Notes: generated by a model not told the origin, from the sequence alone. A stretch of DNA of 64,000 bases from Limimaricola variabilis (GCF_014195545.1 NZ_JACIBX010000005.1:151824-215823), one strand, 5' to 3'. Shown: positions 8,086 to 17,682, numbered from the stretch's first letter. A program made the numbers and translations.

Positions 8086-9360
8086 TCAGCCCTTCTGAGG
8101 CAGGGCTCGCCAGCCGATGTCGCTGCGGCAGAACCCTTCCGGCCAATCGATCGCCTCGACCATCGCGTAGGCGGCATCGCGGGCCTCGGCCAATGTCGCG
8201 CCGCGCGTGGTGAAGTTGAGAACCCGGCCGCCATTGGCGACGATGCCGCCTTCCCTGGCCTTCGTGCCAGCATGGAACACCATCGCCGAAGAGCTTGCCT
8301 CGAGCGCGTCGAGCCCGCGAATCTCCGACCCCTTCTCGTAGCTGCCCGGATAGCCCTTGGCCGCCATCACCACGGTCAGCGCGTGGTCATCGGCCCATTG
8401 CGCCTCGACCGCGCCAAGTCGCCCCTCGGCGCAGGCCTGGATCAGGTCGAGCGCCTGGCCGCCAAGCCGCATCATCAGCACCTGGCACTCCGGATCGCCG
8501 AAGCGGACGTTGTATTCCACGAGGCGCGGCTGGCCGTGATGGATCATCAGCCCGGCATAGAGCACGCCGCGATAGGGAGTGCCGCGCTTCGCCATCTCGC
8601 GCATGGTGGGGCGGATGATCTCGTCGAGCGCCTTCCGCGCCACCTGCGAATCGAGGATCGGCGCCGGGGAGTAGGCGCCCATGCCGCCGGTATTGGGGCC
8701 GGTGTCGCCGTCGCCGACGCGCTTGTGGTCTTGCGCGGTGCCGATCGGCAGCACTTCCTCGCCATCCACGAGCACGAAGTAGCTGGCTTCCTCGCCCTCC
8801 ATGAACTCCTCGATCACCACCTCGGAGCCGGCGGCCCCGAACTCGCCGCCGAACATGTGCTCGAGCGCGCGCACCGCCTCGTCGCGCTCGGTCGCCACCA
8901 CAACGCCCTTGCCCGCGGCCAAGCCGTCGGCCTTGATCACGATCGGCATCGGCTGGCGGGCGAGATAGGCCCGCGCCGCCTCCAGATCGGTGAAATGGGC
9001 GTAGCCGGCAGTGGGCGCTCCGGCGGCGTCGCAGATCGCCTTGGTGAAGCTTTTGGAGCTTTCGAGCCGGGCGGCCTCGGCGGAGGGGCCGAACACGGTC
9101 AGCCCGGCGGCGCGGCAGGTATCGGCGACACCGGCGGCCAGCGGCGCCTCGGGGCCGATGATGATCAGGTCGATCGCTTGCTCGGCCGCGAAACCCGCCA
9201 CGGCGTCGCCGTCGAGAATGTCGAGATCGGCGCATTCCGCGATGGACGCGATGCCGGCATTGCCCGGGGCCACGATCAGTCGGTCGCATTTCGGGTTCTG
9301 CATCACCGCCCAGGCGATGGCATGTTCGCGTCCGCCGGACCCGAGGATGAGGATGTTCAT
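8086..9360 (-). CDS. purD: Phosphoribosylamine-glycine ligase
   Basis: A 424-residue ATP-grasp enzyme, GAR synthetase, which joins phosphoribosylamine and glycine in step two of purine synthesis. The N-terminus MNILILGSGGREHA is the family's signature. The ATP-grasp core shows IKADGLAAGKGV, then YNVRFGDPECQ near the metal site, and the C-terminal barrel follows. Length matches the usual ~420-430. The ATG at 9360 was chosen because the glycine-rich loop must sit at the N-terminus; longer in-frame extensions are non-conserved. The gene stands alone on the minus strand, convergent with carD and divergent from the small gene at 9540. Confidence 0.96.
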   Translation of the reverse strand: MNILILGSGGREHAIAWAVMQNPKCDRLIVAPGNAGIASIAECADLDILDGDAVAGFAAEQAIDLIIIGPEAPLAAGVADTCRAAGLTVFGPSAEAARLESSKSFTKAICDAAGAPTAGYAHFTDLEAARAYLARQPMPIVIKADGLAAGKGVVVATERDEAVRALEHMFGGEFGAAGSEVVIEEFMEGEEASYFVLVDGEEVLPIGTAQDHKRVGDGDTGPNTGGMGAYSPAPILDSQVARKALDEIIRPTMREMAKRGTPYRGVLYAGLMIHHGQPRLVEYNVRFGDPECQVLMMRLGGQALDLIQACAEGRLGAVEAQWADDHALTVVMAAKGYPGSYEKGSEIRGLDALEASSSAMVFHAGTKAREGGIVANGGRVLNFTTRGATLAEARDAAYAMVEAIDWPEGFCRSDIGWRALPQKG

Positions 9361-9539
9361 GTCGCGTCTCCCGCAGAGCTTGCCGTTGCGGCCGCTTCTA
9401 AGCGGGCGCGCCCCGGGGGGCAATGATGTGGCCCATCTGCCATGGCCGGCGGCGTCTCCTTGGCCCGATTGCCCCGAACCCACTGGCCGGGTGAGATCTC
9501 ACATGTCATGCAACCCGAGGTTTAATTGGAGTTAACATT

Positions 9540-9905
9540 ATGCAACGACGTCATTTTCTCGCCGCAATTCCGTTCGCCCTGGGCTTCGGTGCCAAGGGCG
9601 CGCTGGCGCAGGACGACCCGCTCGGTGCGATCTTCATGCAGCTGCCCGCCCAGATCCGCCGCGACCTGCAGGAGGAGCTGAGCTGGGGTGGCTTCTACGA
9701 GGGGGCGCTCGACGCCGCCTGGGGGCCGGGCACGCGCCGCGGCGCGATCGAGGCCGCGCAGTTCCTGCCGCAGAATTCGCGCGGCCGCATCCAGCCCGAT
9801 CTGAGCAGCGTCGCCGGGGCGCAGCGCTTCATGACCGGCCTGGCCCGCAAGGAGTATTCCGCCTGGCTCTATGGTGAGGGCGAGGAGAACGACACCGGCC
9901 TCTGA
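9540..9905 (+). CDS. Small exported protein with peptidoglycan-binding-like motif
   Basis: A 121-residue protein that starts MQRRHFLAAIPFALGF and has an ALA-QDD cleavage site. The twin arginine followed by x-F-L suggests Tat export, though a Sec signal is also possible. The mature part contains GFYEGALDAAWGPGTRRGAIEAAQ, reminiscent of the D-G-x-x-G-P-x-T-R-x-A-I core of peptidoglycan-binding domain 1 but without a full domain. The function is not recognised; a periplasmic cell-wall-associated role is a guess. It is 40 bp upstream of xseA on the same strand and may share its transcript. Confidence 0.6.
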   Translation: MQRRHFLAAIPFALGFGAKGALAQDDPLGAIFMQLPAQIRRDLQEELSWGGFYEGALDAAWGPGTRRGAIEAAQFLPQNSRGRIQPDLSSVAGAQRFMTGLARKEYSAWLYGEGEENDTGL

Positions 9906-9945
9906 CCCCGTTGCCCCGTCGCGCGGCGTGGTGCAGTTAGGGGGC

Positions 9946-11490
9946 ATGGACCTCTTCGAAGACGACGCGCCCGAGCGGGGCGGCAACGCGCATGAGTTCA
10001 CCGTCTCCGAGATCTCGGGGGCGGTGAAGAAGACCATCGAGGGCGAGTTCGGCCATGTCCGCGTGCGCGGTGAGGTCGGTCGCGTCACCGTGGCACGCAC
10101 CGGCCACATGTATTTCGACCTCAAGGATGACCGTTCGGTGCTCGCCAGCGTGAGCTGGAAGGGCCAGGTCGCCAAGCTCACCCACCGCCCCGAGGAGGGC
10201 ATGGAGGTCATCGCCACCGGCCGGATGACGACCTTCGGACCGCAGTCACGATATCAGCTCAATGTTGAGGACGTGGTGCCGGCGGGGGCCGGCGCGTTGA
10301 TGGCGATGCTGGAAAAGCGGCGGCAGGCGCTCGCCGCCGAGGGGCTCTTCGACGCGGGGCGCAAGCAGCCCATTCCCTACCTGCCGGAGATCATCGGTGT
10401 CGTGACCTCGCCCACCGGCGCGGTGATCCGCGATATCCTGCACCGGCTGCGCGACCGCTTTCCGCGCAAGGTGCTGGTCTGGCCGGTGGCGGTGCAGGGC
10501 AAATCCTCGGCGGCCGAGGTGGCCGCCGCCATCCGCGGCTTCAACGCGATGACCCCGGGCGGCGCGCTGCCGCGCCCCGACCTGCTGATCGTCGCGCGTG
10601 GCGGCGGTTCGATCGAGGATCTGTGGGGCTTCAACGAGGAGATCGTGGTCCGCGCCGCCGCCGAAAGCGCGATCCCTCTGATCTCGGCGGTGGGGCACGA
10701 AACCGATACCACGCTGATCGACCATGCGAGCGACCGGCGCGCGCCGACCCCCACCGCCGCCGCCGAGATGGCGGTTCCGGTGCGTTCCGAGCTTCAGGCC
10801 ACGGTCGCCCAGTTCGGCGCGCGGCTGGGCCAGTGCTCGCGTGCGGGGCTCGACCGGCGCGCGGAACGGCTGCGCGATCTTGCCCGCGGGCTGCCGCGCA
10901 TGGATGCGCTGCTCGCGCCGTATCAGCAGCGGTTCGACGCGGTCGAAACCCGGTTGCCGGGCGCGCTTCGCGGCGCGATCTCGGCCAAGCGGATCGAACT
11001 CTCCGAGCACCCGCTGCGCCCCGGTCTCGTCATGCGGCCCTTGGAGCGGAGCCGCGACCGTCTGGCCGCTGTGGCAGCGCGGCTGCCCGGCGCGCATCAA
11101 TCGGGCCTCGCGCAGAAACGGCTGCGGCTGACCGGGCTGCGGCTCAATCCGGGCGCACTCGACGCAGCATTGAAGCGGGAGCGGCGCGATTTCGACCGGT
11201 TGGCGGCGCGGCTGCGCCCGGAGCTGGTGCTCGACCGGGTGGGCCGGCTGCGCGAGCGGCTCGCCGCGCTGGAGCGGCTGCGCGGCACGCTGGGCTACGA
11301 GGCGACGCTGGCGCGTGGATATGCGGTGGTGCGCGGCGACGGCCATGTCGTGACCGACCGCGCTTCGGCGCAGGCCGCGACCTCGCTGGAGATCGAGTTC
11401 AGAGACGGGCGGATGCAGGTCGGCCCGGCCTCTGCCAAGCCGCGCCGCGCCACGGTGACCACCCCACCCGAACAGGGGACGTTGCTCTAG
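9946..11490 (+). CDS. xseA: Exodeoxyribonuclease VII large subunit
   Basis: A 514-residue XseA. The N-terminal OB-fold (about residues 15-110) reads FTVSEISGAVKKTIEGEFG, then VRVRGEVGR and SRYQLNVEDV. The catalytic core follows with IGVVTSPTGAVIRDI, a conserved ARGGGSIEDLWGFN and SAVGHETDTTLIDHASD. A long helical region comes next and a C-terminal ARGYAVVRGDG segment closes the protein. With XseB it degrades single-stranded DNA to short acid-insoluble pieces. XseB is not in the window. The ATG at 9946 was picked because the extra upstream codons are unlike the family. The stop TAG overlaps the stop of the convergent gene in CTAG. Confidence 0.94.
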   Translation: MDLFEDDAPERGGNAHEFTVSEISGAVKKTIEGEFGHVRVRGEVGRVTVARTGHMYFDLKDDRSVLASVSWKGQVAKLTHRPEEGMEVIATGRMTTFGPQSRYQLNVEDVVPAGAGALMAMLEKRRQALAAEGLFDAGRKQPIPYLPEIIGVVTSPTGAVIRDILHRLRDRFPRKVLVWPVAVQGKSSAAEVAAAIRGFNAMTPGGALPRPDLLIVARGGGSIEDLWGFNEEIVVRAAAESAIPLISAVGHETDTTLIDHASDRRAPTPTAAAEMAVPVRSELQATVAQFGARLGQCSRAGLDRRAERLRDLARGLPRMDALLAPYQQRFDAVETRLPGALRGAISAKRIELSEHPLRPGLVMRPLERSRDRLAAVAARLPGAHQSGLAQKRLRLTGLRLNPGALDAALKRERRDFDRLAARLRPELVLDRVGRLRERLAALERLRGTLGYEATLARGYAVVRGDGHVVTDRASAQAATSLEIEFRDGRMQVGPASAKPRRATVTTPPEQGTLL

Positions 11491-11900
11491 ACGCCGACCT
11501 CGGGCTGGCAGGAAAGCGGCGTCTCGCTGTCGCCGGTCTCGTAGATCTGCGGCTGCGCGGGATCGTTGAGGAACTCGGCCACGATCCGCCCTGCCTCGTC
11601 GTAGAAGCGCCAGCATTCCGGGCCGGTGCCATCCTCGTAGGCAAAGCAGATCGCCCCGGCATTGGGATACCATTCGCCGTCGAGACAACGCCCGTCGAGG
11701 AACGACCAAGTCACCTGCCGGTCTGGACCGTAATGCTCCATGCCATAGGGGGCGCCGCCGCTGCGGTAGGTGAGCGTGCGGCCGGTCACCCGCTCCGCGA
11801 ATGCCTCGGCGTCGAGCGGCACGCGCTCCTGCGCGGCGGCGGGCAGGGCGATCAGCAGCGTGAGGGCGAGGCGGAGCAAAACCATGTCCCAGCCTTTCAT
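11487..11900 (-). CDS. Small exported protein of unknown function
   Basis: A 137-residue protein beginning MKGWDMVLLRLALTLLIALPAAAQE, a Sec signal peptide with an AAA-QE cleavage site. The mature domain has three well-spaced cysteines (in GRCLDGEW, GAICFAYE and PECWRFY) plus one near the end (LSCQPEV), which suggests two disulfides in the periplasm. I do not recognise the family, although the CFAYEDG...ECWRFY pattern recurs in small exported alphaproteobacterial proteins. The start is fixed by an ATGA overlap with the upstream AlkB-like gene; a second ATG five codons in is possible. The stop overlaps that of xseA. Confidence 0.65.
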   Translation of the reverse strand: MKGWDMVLLRLALTLLIALPAAAQERVPLDAEAFAERVTGRTLTYRSGGAPYGMEHYGPDRQVTWSFLDGRCLDGEWYPNAGAICFAYEDGTGPECWRFYDEAGRIVAEFLNDPAQPQIYETGDSETPLSCQPEVGV

Positions 11901-12943
11901 TCCGCAGCCTGTCCCGCCAGCCCTTCCATGCGCCCTGCGCGCCATTCCGCCACGCGCGGGTCCATGACGCGTCGCCACATCCGTGGCCAGAGTGCCAGGC
12001 AGGCCATTACCGGCAGCGACCGCGGCAGCATGGGCGCCGCCTCGGGCAGTTCGAGCGCCGGGTAGGGCCGCATCGGCCGCGCGTGGTGGTCCGAGTGGCG
12101 CGGCGCGTTCAGCATCATCCAGGACGAAACCGGATGCGGACTGTTCCAGCTATGGCGCGCGCCCACCGGTTCGAGTCTACCGTCGGGGCGCCGGACGCGC
12201 TCCAGCCCGTAATGCTGCACGTAATCGGACAGCAGAAGCTGGACCTGCGCGAAGCTCGCCAGGGCCAGATGCGCGGCGATCCCGCGCCCACCCCCGATCA
12301 ACGCCGATACTGCCAGCGCCAGCGCGGTGCCACCTGCATAGGCGGCGTAGGGATGGAGGCCTTGTCCCTTCCGCCGCACGCGCTCGGCCATGAAACCCTC
12401 GCGAAAACCGCCGCGCCAGGCCCTCAGCGCGTAGCGCCAGAACCCCTCACCGCGCCTGGCGGTGGCGGGGTCCTCGCGGGTCGCCACCCGAACGTGATGG
12501 ACCAGCGGATGGGCCGAGGCGTGATGGCCGAACAACAGCGAGGCGTAGACGGCGACGCCGAGCCGGCGCGCGCCGCGCCCGCTGCGATGGATCAGTTCAT
12601 GGGCATTGGCGTTGCTCACCTGCCCGAGCCAGAGACCGGCGGCGGCGAAGAGGCCTGCCTTTTCCGCCGGGCCGAGCCAGCCATGCGAGAGGGCCGCCAC
12701 CGTCGCCGCGAGCAGCGCGAAATGGGCGAGGCCGATGATGCCTGACAGGAGGCCGGAGGCGGGAAACTCGACCCCCAACCGGGGCGGCGCGAGCCGTGCC
12801 CCGATCTCGTCAAGCAGGGCGGTGAGCAGCGTCATCGCCAGCACCGCGGCCAAGGCCCAGGCACCACCCCAGATGGTCGCCGCACCGGTCAGCAGCAGGG
12901 GCGACAGCGTGGCCGTGGCAAAGGCGAGCGAGGCAGGCGACAT
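11897..12943 (-). CDS. AlkB-like membrane-bound non-heme diiron oxygenase
   Basis: A 348-residue membrane protein with several hydrophobic segments and the histidine boxes of alkane 1-monooxygenase and related membrane hydroxylases/desaturases: NAHELIHR, HPLVHHVRVAT and NAPRHSDHHARP, plus YVQHYGLER. These histidines bind the diiron centre that activates oxygen. AlkB hydroxylates terminal alkyl carbons and needs a rubredoxin, which is not seen nearby, so the true substrate is open. ATG at 12943 was chosen because it precedes the first membrane segment; an upstream in-frame TTG at 13015 would add 24 hydrophilic residues. It overlaps the following small exported-protein gene by 4 bp. Confidence 0.82.
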   Translation of the reverse strand: MSPASLAFATATLSPLLLTGAATIWGGAWALAAVLAMTLLTALLDEIGARLAPPRLGVEFPASGLLSGIIGLAHFALLAATVAALSHGWLGPAEKAGLFAAAGLWLGQVSNANAHELIHRSGRGARRLGVAVYASLLFGHHASAHPLVHHVRVATREDPATARRGEGFWRYALRAWRGGFREGFMAERVRRKGQGLHPYAAYAGGTALALAVSALIGGGRGIAAHLALASFAQVQLLLSDYVQHYGLERVRRPDGRLEPVGARHSWNSPHPVSSWMMLNAPRHSDHHARPMRPYPALELPEAAPMLPRSLPVMACLALWPRMWRRVMDPRVAEWRAGRMEGLAGQAAE

Positions 12944-13061
12944 GGGCGATTCCCGGGGCAGGGCACTGGCGCCATCCTCGCGCGGCCCGCCCTCCCTTTC
13001 CAAGACCCCCTGCAAGGGTTAGGTGAAAGGGACCAGACGCGACAGCAGGACCGGACGGCGC

Positions 13062-14285
13062 ATGTCCTTTTTCGGAAAACTCAAGGATCGGCTCTTCACC
13101 TCCTCCTCCAAGCTCGATCGTGGGCTCGAGGAGATCGTCGAGGAGGGGGCGGAGGCCACAGGGCCCGCCGAGACGGCAGCCGAGCCGTCCCCCGAACCGG
13201 TTTCCGAGCCAGCGCCCGAGGCCCGGCCAGAGCCCAGCGCCCCGGCCGGACCCCGTCCAGCAACGCCCGATGCCGAACCGCCGGTCGCGCCGCCGGTCAC
13301 TCCGGGCATGCCCGCCGCGCCGGTGACGCCGCCCGCGCCGCCGGTGCGCGAGCAGCCCGCGCCCGAACCCGTGCCAGAGCCGGCACCGCAGAAGCCCGGC
13401 CTGATCGGTCGCCTGTTCGGCCGGGGTGAGACGGCGGCACCGCGCCGCGAGCTTGACGACGCGATGCTCGAGCGGCTCGAGGAGCTGTTGATCCAGTCCG
13501 ACATGGGGGTGGAGACGGCGCTGCGCGTCACCGCCAACATCGCCGAGGGGCGGATGGGCCGGAAGCTGTCGGTGCCCGAGATCAAGGACCTGCTCGCCGC
13601 CGAGATCGCCCGGATCATGGAGCCGGTGGCCAAGCCGATGCCGATTTATGCCAAGACGCCGCAGGTGGTGCTGGTGGTGGGCGTCAACGGTTCGGGAAAG
13701 ACCACGACCATCGGCAAGCTCGCGAGCCAGTTCCGCGAGGCCGGCAAGTCGGTGGTGATCGCCGCGGGTGACACCTTCCGCGCCGCCGCCGTCGAGCAGC
13801 TGCAGATCTGGGGCGACCGCGCCGGCGTGCCGGTGATGACCGCGCCGCAGGGCACCGATCCGGCGAGCCTCGCTTTCGATGCTATGACCAAGGCGCAGGC
13901 GGAGGGTGCGGACCTCTTGCTGATCGACACCGCTGGACGGCTGCAGAACCGGCAGGACCTAATGGAGGAACTGTCGAAGATCGTCCGTGTCATCCGCAAA
14001 AAGGACCCCGATGCGCCGCACAACACGCTTCTCGTGCTCGACGCCACAACGGGCCAGAACGCGTTGAGCCAGGTCGAGATCTTCCGCAATATTGCCGATG
14101 TCTCGGGTCTCGTGATGACCAAGCTCGACGGCACGGCCCGTGGCGGCGTGCTGGTGGCGCTGGCGGACCGTTTCGGCCTGCCGATCCATGCGATCGGCGT
14201 GGGCGAGCAGATCGACGATCTCGCGCCGTTCGATCCCGAGGATTTCGCGCGCGCGCTGACCGGGGCGGAAGGCGAGCTCGCCTAA
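13062..14285 (+). CDS. ftsY: Signal recognition particle receptor FtsY
   Basis: A 407-residue SRP receptor. The N-terminal A domain (about 1-115) is Pro/Glu/Ala-rich, as is usual for this variable acidic region. The NG GTPase domain follows: G1 GVNGSGKTTT, DTFRAAAVEQL, G3 DTAGR, and G4 TKLDGTARGG. It docks ribosome-SRP complexes at the membrane and hands nascent membrane proteins to SecYEG. ATG at 13062 gives the typical MSFFGKLK amphipathic start; an upstream in-frame ATG at 13023 would add 13 basic residues. The stop overlaps the convergent MgtC-like gene. Confidence 0.96.
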   Translation: MSFFGKLKDRLFTSSSKLDRGLEEIVEEGAEATGPAETAAEPSPEPVSEPAPEARPEPSAPAGPRPATPDAEPPVAPPVTPGMPAAPVTPPAPPVREQPAPEPVPEPAPQKPGLIGRLFGRGETAAPRRELDDAMLERLEELLIQSDMGVETALRVTANIAEGRMGRKLSVPEIKDLLAAEIARIMEPVAKPMPIYAKTPQVVLVVGVNGSGKTTTIGKLASQFREAGKSVVIAAGDTFRAAAVEQLQIWGDRAGVPVMTAPQGTDPASLAFDAMTKAQAEGADLLLIDTAGRLQNRQDLMEELSKIVRVIRKKDPDAPHNTLLVLDATTGQNALSQVEIFRNIADVSGLVMTKLDGTARGGVLVALADRFGLPIHAIGVGEQIDDLAPFDPEDFARALTGAEGELA

Positions 14286-14767
14286 TCGTGCCAGCCGAGC
14301 ATCCGCTCGACTTCGCGCAGCAGCATCAGCACCACCACCACCATCAGGCTCGCCATCGCCGCGAGAGGGATCTGACCCGCGCCGCATCCGAGGCCCACGG
14401 CCCCGGCGAGCCATAGCGACGCGCCGGTGGTGATGTTGCGCACCTCGCCGCGCGCCGTGAAGATGATCCCGGCGGCGAGGAAGGCCACCCCCGAGGTCAC
14501 CGCCTCGATCAGGCGCAGCGGGTCGATCCGCTTGTCGTCAGTGCCGCCGAAATCGAGCTGCGTGACCTCCTGCCCCAGCATCACGAAGAGCGAGGCTGCC
14601 AGCCCGACGAGGATATGGGTGCGCAGGCCCGCGGGCTTGCCTCGCCATTCGCGCTCCACCCCGATCAGCCCGGCCAGAACGATGGCCGCCATCAGCCGCA
14701 TCGCCGCGACCCATGGGCCGGTGGCGCGGAACCCGGTGGAGAGATCGGCCTGCAGGGCTTCGAGCAT
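14282..14767 (-). CDS. MgtC/SapB-family membrane protein
   Basis: A 161-residue membrane protein of the MgtC/SapB/YhiD family. The core has the family's LIGVEREWRGKPAGLRTHILVG segment (interrupted here only by reading length), then SGVAFLAAGIIF and NITTGASLWLAGAVGLGCG, with four to five hydrophobic helices. Family members are linked to magnesium homeostasis and ATP synthase modulation, but many environmental members are uncharacterised. The start MLEALQADL at 14767 was chosen over an upstream in-frame ATG because the extra residues are non-hydrophobic and atypical. The stop codon overlaps that of ftsY. Confidence 0.82.
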   Translation of the reverse strand: MLEALQADLSTGFRATGPWVAAMRLMAAIVLAGLIGVEREWRGKPAGLRTHILVGLAASLFVMLGQEVTQLDFGGTDDKRIDPLRLIEAVTSGVAFLAAGIIFTARGEVRNITTGASLWLAGAVGLGCGAGQIPLAAMASLMVVVVLMLLREVERMLGWHD

Positions 14768-14919
14768 GGGTTTCGGGTCTCCCTGACGTTTTCGTGACAA
14801 CGGCGAGGGCGGCTCGACTGTTCCTGCATCGGCGAGACTGGCTTCGCGGCCTCCGAACACCTATGTCTGGCCCCGACCGGCTCTGATGCGCCGGGCAGCC
14901 GGACGAGGGGACCGCAGGC

Positions 14920-15531
14920 ATGGCGAAACGCGACATCAATCCTTGGCTCAAGCAGGCGCTCGAGCTGGGCCCGACGCTGGCCTTCTTCCTTGTCTATCTC
15001 AGGCTCAAGGACGGCAGCTTCGTGATTGCGGGGACCGAGTATTCGGGCTTCATCCTCGCCACGCTGATCTTCATCCCGATCCTGCTCGCCGCGATGGGGG
15101 CGCTCTGGGCGCTGACCGGGGCATTGAGCCGGATGCAGGTGTTCACCGCCTTCATGGTGATCTTCTTCGGCGGGCTGACCGCCTGGTTCAACGACGAGCG
15201 GTTCTTCATGATGAAGACCACCATCGTCTACGGCCTGTTCGCGGCAATCCTCGTGACCGGGCTGGTGCTGAAGAAGAGCTGGCTCGAATGGGTGATGGGC
15301 GAGGCACTGCCGATGCGCCACGAGGGCTGGATGCTGCTCACCCGCCGGCTCGCCGCGATGTTCGCGCTTCTGGCCGTCGCCAACGAGATCGTCTGGCGCA
15401 CCCAATCCGAAGAGCTTTGGGTCAAGATCGAGACCTTCGCCTTCCCCGCGGCGCTGTTCCTGTTCCTCTGGCTGCAGATCGCGAGCCTGCAGCGCTACAT
15501 GATCGAGCCCGAGGGCAAGGCCGAGGGCTGA
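14920..15531 (+). CDS. yciB: Inner membrane-spanning protein YciB / intracellular septation protein A
   Basis: A 203-residue protein with about five membrane helices. Family hallmarks are LELGPTLAFFLVYL at the N-terminus, the central GGLTAWFNDERFFMMKTTIVYGLFA region (read across two helices) and LTRRLAAMFALLAVANEIVWR. YciB proteins contribute to envelope integrity and septation, interacting with elongation and division machinery in enterics; the molecular activity is unknown. Upstream is a divergent MgtC-like gene, and 5 bp downstream lies the stop of the convergent GST gene. The length matches the family. Confidence 0.9.
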   Translation: MAKRDINPWLKQALELGPTLAFFLVYLRLKDGSFVIAGTEYSGFILATLIFIPILLAAMGALWALTGALSRMQVFTAFMVIFFGGLTAWFNDERFFMMKTTIVYGLFAAILVTGLVLKKSWLEWVMGEALPMRHEGWMLLTRRLAAMFALLAVANEIVWRTQSEELWVKIETFAFPAALFLFLWLQIASLQRYMIEPEGKAEG

Positions 15532-15536
15532 GGCCC

Positions 15537-16238
<702 letters not shown>

Positions 16239-16309
16239 GTCTGCGGTCCTCCTGTGGCGACGGGCGGAGCCTGACCGCGCACCGCGCCCGATGCAAGCGT
16301 GGCCCGCGC

Positions 16310-16338
16310 TTGACCGAAACCGGGCCGGGGGCTATCGC
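16310..16338 (+). promoter_or_regulatory. Candidate sigma-70 promoter for metZ
   Basis: TTGACC at 16310-16315 is followed after exactly 17 bp by TATCGC at 16333-16338, about 60 bp before the metZ ATG. The -35 is close to consensus and the -10 is moderate. I looked for SAM-responsive riboswitch motifs between here and the start and saw none. Confidence 0.4.
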
Positions 16339-16398
16339 GGCAGGGAACTGCGGCGCCGGTCACCGCCGGCCAAGACAATTAGGCCCGGAGGCCCCGAC

Positions 16399-17574
16399 AT
16401 GACCGAGTATCGCAAGCGCACCCGCGCCGTCCACGCCGGCTCCCGCCGCAGCCAGTATGGCGAGGTGAGCGAGGCGATCTATATGACGCAGGGCTTCGTC
16501 TACGAGACCGCTGAAGCCGCCGAGCAGCGCTTCGTCAAGATCGAGGGCGACGAGTTCATCTACGCCCGCTACGGCAACCCGACCGTCAAGATGTTCGAGG
16601 ACCGGCTCGCCTCGCTGGAGGGCGCCGAGGCCGCCTTCGCCTGCGCCTCCGGCATGGCCGCCGTCAACGGCGCGCTGACCTCGATGCTCCGGGCGGGCGA
16701 CCACGTGGTGTCGAGCCGGGCGCTGTTCGGCTCCTGCCTCTATATCCTTGAGGAGATCCTGCCGCGCTACGGTGTCGAGGTGAGCTTCGTCGACGGCAAG
16801 AACCTCGAAGAATGGAAGGCGGCGATCCGCGCCGACACCAAGGCCGTTTTCTTCGAAAGCGTGTCGAACCCCGCGCTCGAGGTGGTCGACATCGCCGCCG
16901 TGTCCGAGCTGGCCCACGCGGTCGGCGCCAAGGTGGTCTGCGACAACGTTTTTGCCACGCCGGTCTATTCGGATGCGATCGCCCAAGGGGCCGATGTCGT
17001 CGTCTATTCCGCGACCAAGCATATCGACGGGCAGGGCCGGGCGCTGGGCGGCGTGATCCTGGGCACCGAGGAGCATATTCGCGGCGTGGTCGAGCCCTAC
17101 ATGAAGCATACCGGCGGCTCGCTCTCGCCCTTCAGCGCATGGCTGATGCTCAAGGGGCTGGAGACGATCGAGCTGCGGGTGAAGGCGCAGGCGGAAAGCG
17201 CGCAACGCATCGCCGAGGCGCTGTCGCGCGAAGACAAGCTGGCGCATGTCGCCTATCCGGGCCTGCCCGCGCATCCCCAGCATGATCTGGCAATGCGGCA
17301 GATGGGGGCTGGCGGCACCGTCGTGGTGTTCGACGCGGGAAGCCGCGAAGCGGCCTTCCGGCTCTTGAACGCGCTCGACATCGTCATCATCTCCAATAAC
17401 CTCGGCGACGCGAAATCGATCGCGACGCATCCCGCCTCGACCACGCATCAGAGGCTGCCAGAGGCCCAAAAGGCGGCGCTCGGTATCACGCCGGGGCTGA
17501 TCCGGCTTTCGGTCGGGCTCGAGGATGCCGAGGATCTGATCGAGGATCTGCGGCAAGCTATTGGTGAAATGTGA
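16399..17574 (+). CDS. metZ: O-succinylhomoserine sulfhydrylase
   Basis: A 391-residue PLP enzyme of the Cys/Met metabolism family. Visible are YARYGNPT, FACASGMAAV, the PLP-lysine motif YSATKHIDGQGR, the C-terminal SNNLGDAKSIATHPASTTH and the closing GLIRLSVGLEDAEDLI. The GQGRALGG sequence after the lysine and the overall length fit MetZ, which makes homocysteine directly from O-succinylhomoserine and sulfide; a cystathionine enzyme is the less likely alternative. The ATG at 16399 was chosen because residues upstream are not family-like. A possible promoter lies 60 bp upstream. The gene precedes folE2 by 108 bp. Confidence 0.92.
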   Translation: MTEYRKRTRAVHAGSRRSQYGEVSEAIYMTQGFVYETAEAAEQRFVKIEGDEFIYARYGNPTVKMFEDRLASLEGAEAAFACASGMAAVNGALTSMLRAGDHVVSSRALFGSCLYILEEILPRYGVEVSFVDGKNLEEWKAAIRADTKAVFFESVSNPALEVVDIAAVSELAHAVGAKVVCDNVFATPVYSDAIAQGADVVVYSATKHIDGQGRALGGVILGTEEHIRGVVEPYMKHTGGSLSPFSAWLMLKGLETIELRVKAQAESAQRIAEALSREDKLAHVAYPGLPAHPQHDLAMRQMGAGGTVVVFDAGSREAAFRLLNALDIVIISNNLGDAKSIATHPASTTHQRLPEAQKAALGITPGLIRLSVGLEDAEDLIEDLRQAIGEM

Positions 17575-17602
17575 ATTTTGTCTGAAACTGGGCGAAAATG
17601 GC

Positions 17603-17658
17603 TTGACGAAAAGGCTAAGTCTCCCCTCACTATAGGTATAGAAAACTATACTTAAGTA
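17603..17658 (+). promoter_or_regulatory. Double palindrome and TTGACG box upstream of folE2
   Basis: An A+T-rich island contains TTGACG (17603-17608), a perfect inverted repeat GTATAG-AAAA-CTATAC (17636-17651) and an overlapping 10-bp palindrome TACTTAAGTA (17649-17658). It sits 24 bp before the folE2 GTG. TATAGG or TATACT within it could act as a -10. This looks like an operator over a promoter. In other bacteria folE2 is often under zinc-uptake-regulator control, so a Zur-type site is one hypothesis, but I do not recognise the motif. Confidence 0.5.
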
Positions 17659-17682
17659 ACAGCGCCGCCGGAGGACCCCATC

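Noticed and set aside
12083..12745. A 220-codon plus-strand frame opposite the AlkB-like gene
   Set aside because: Its composition mirrors the antisense of the real gene, and the minus-strand frame carries the conserved histidine boxes.
16239..16398. Possible SAM riboswitch before metZ
   Set aside because: The conserved core sequences of SAM-II or SAM/SAH riboswitches are not visible; a plain promoter explains the region.
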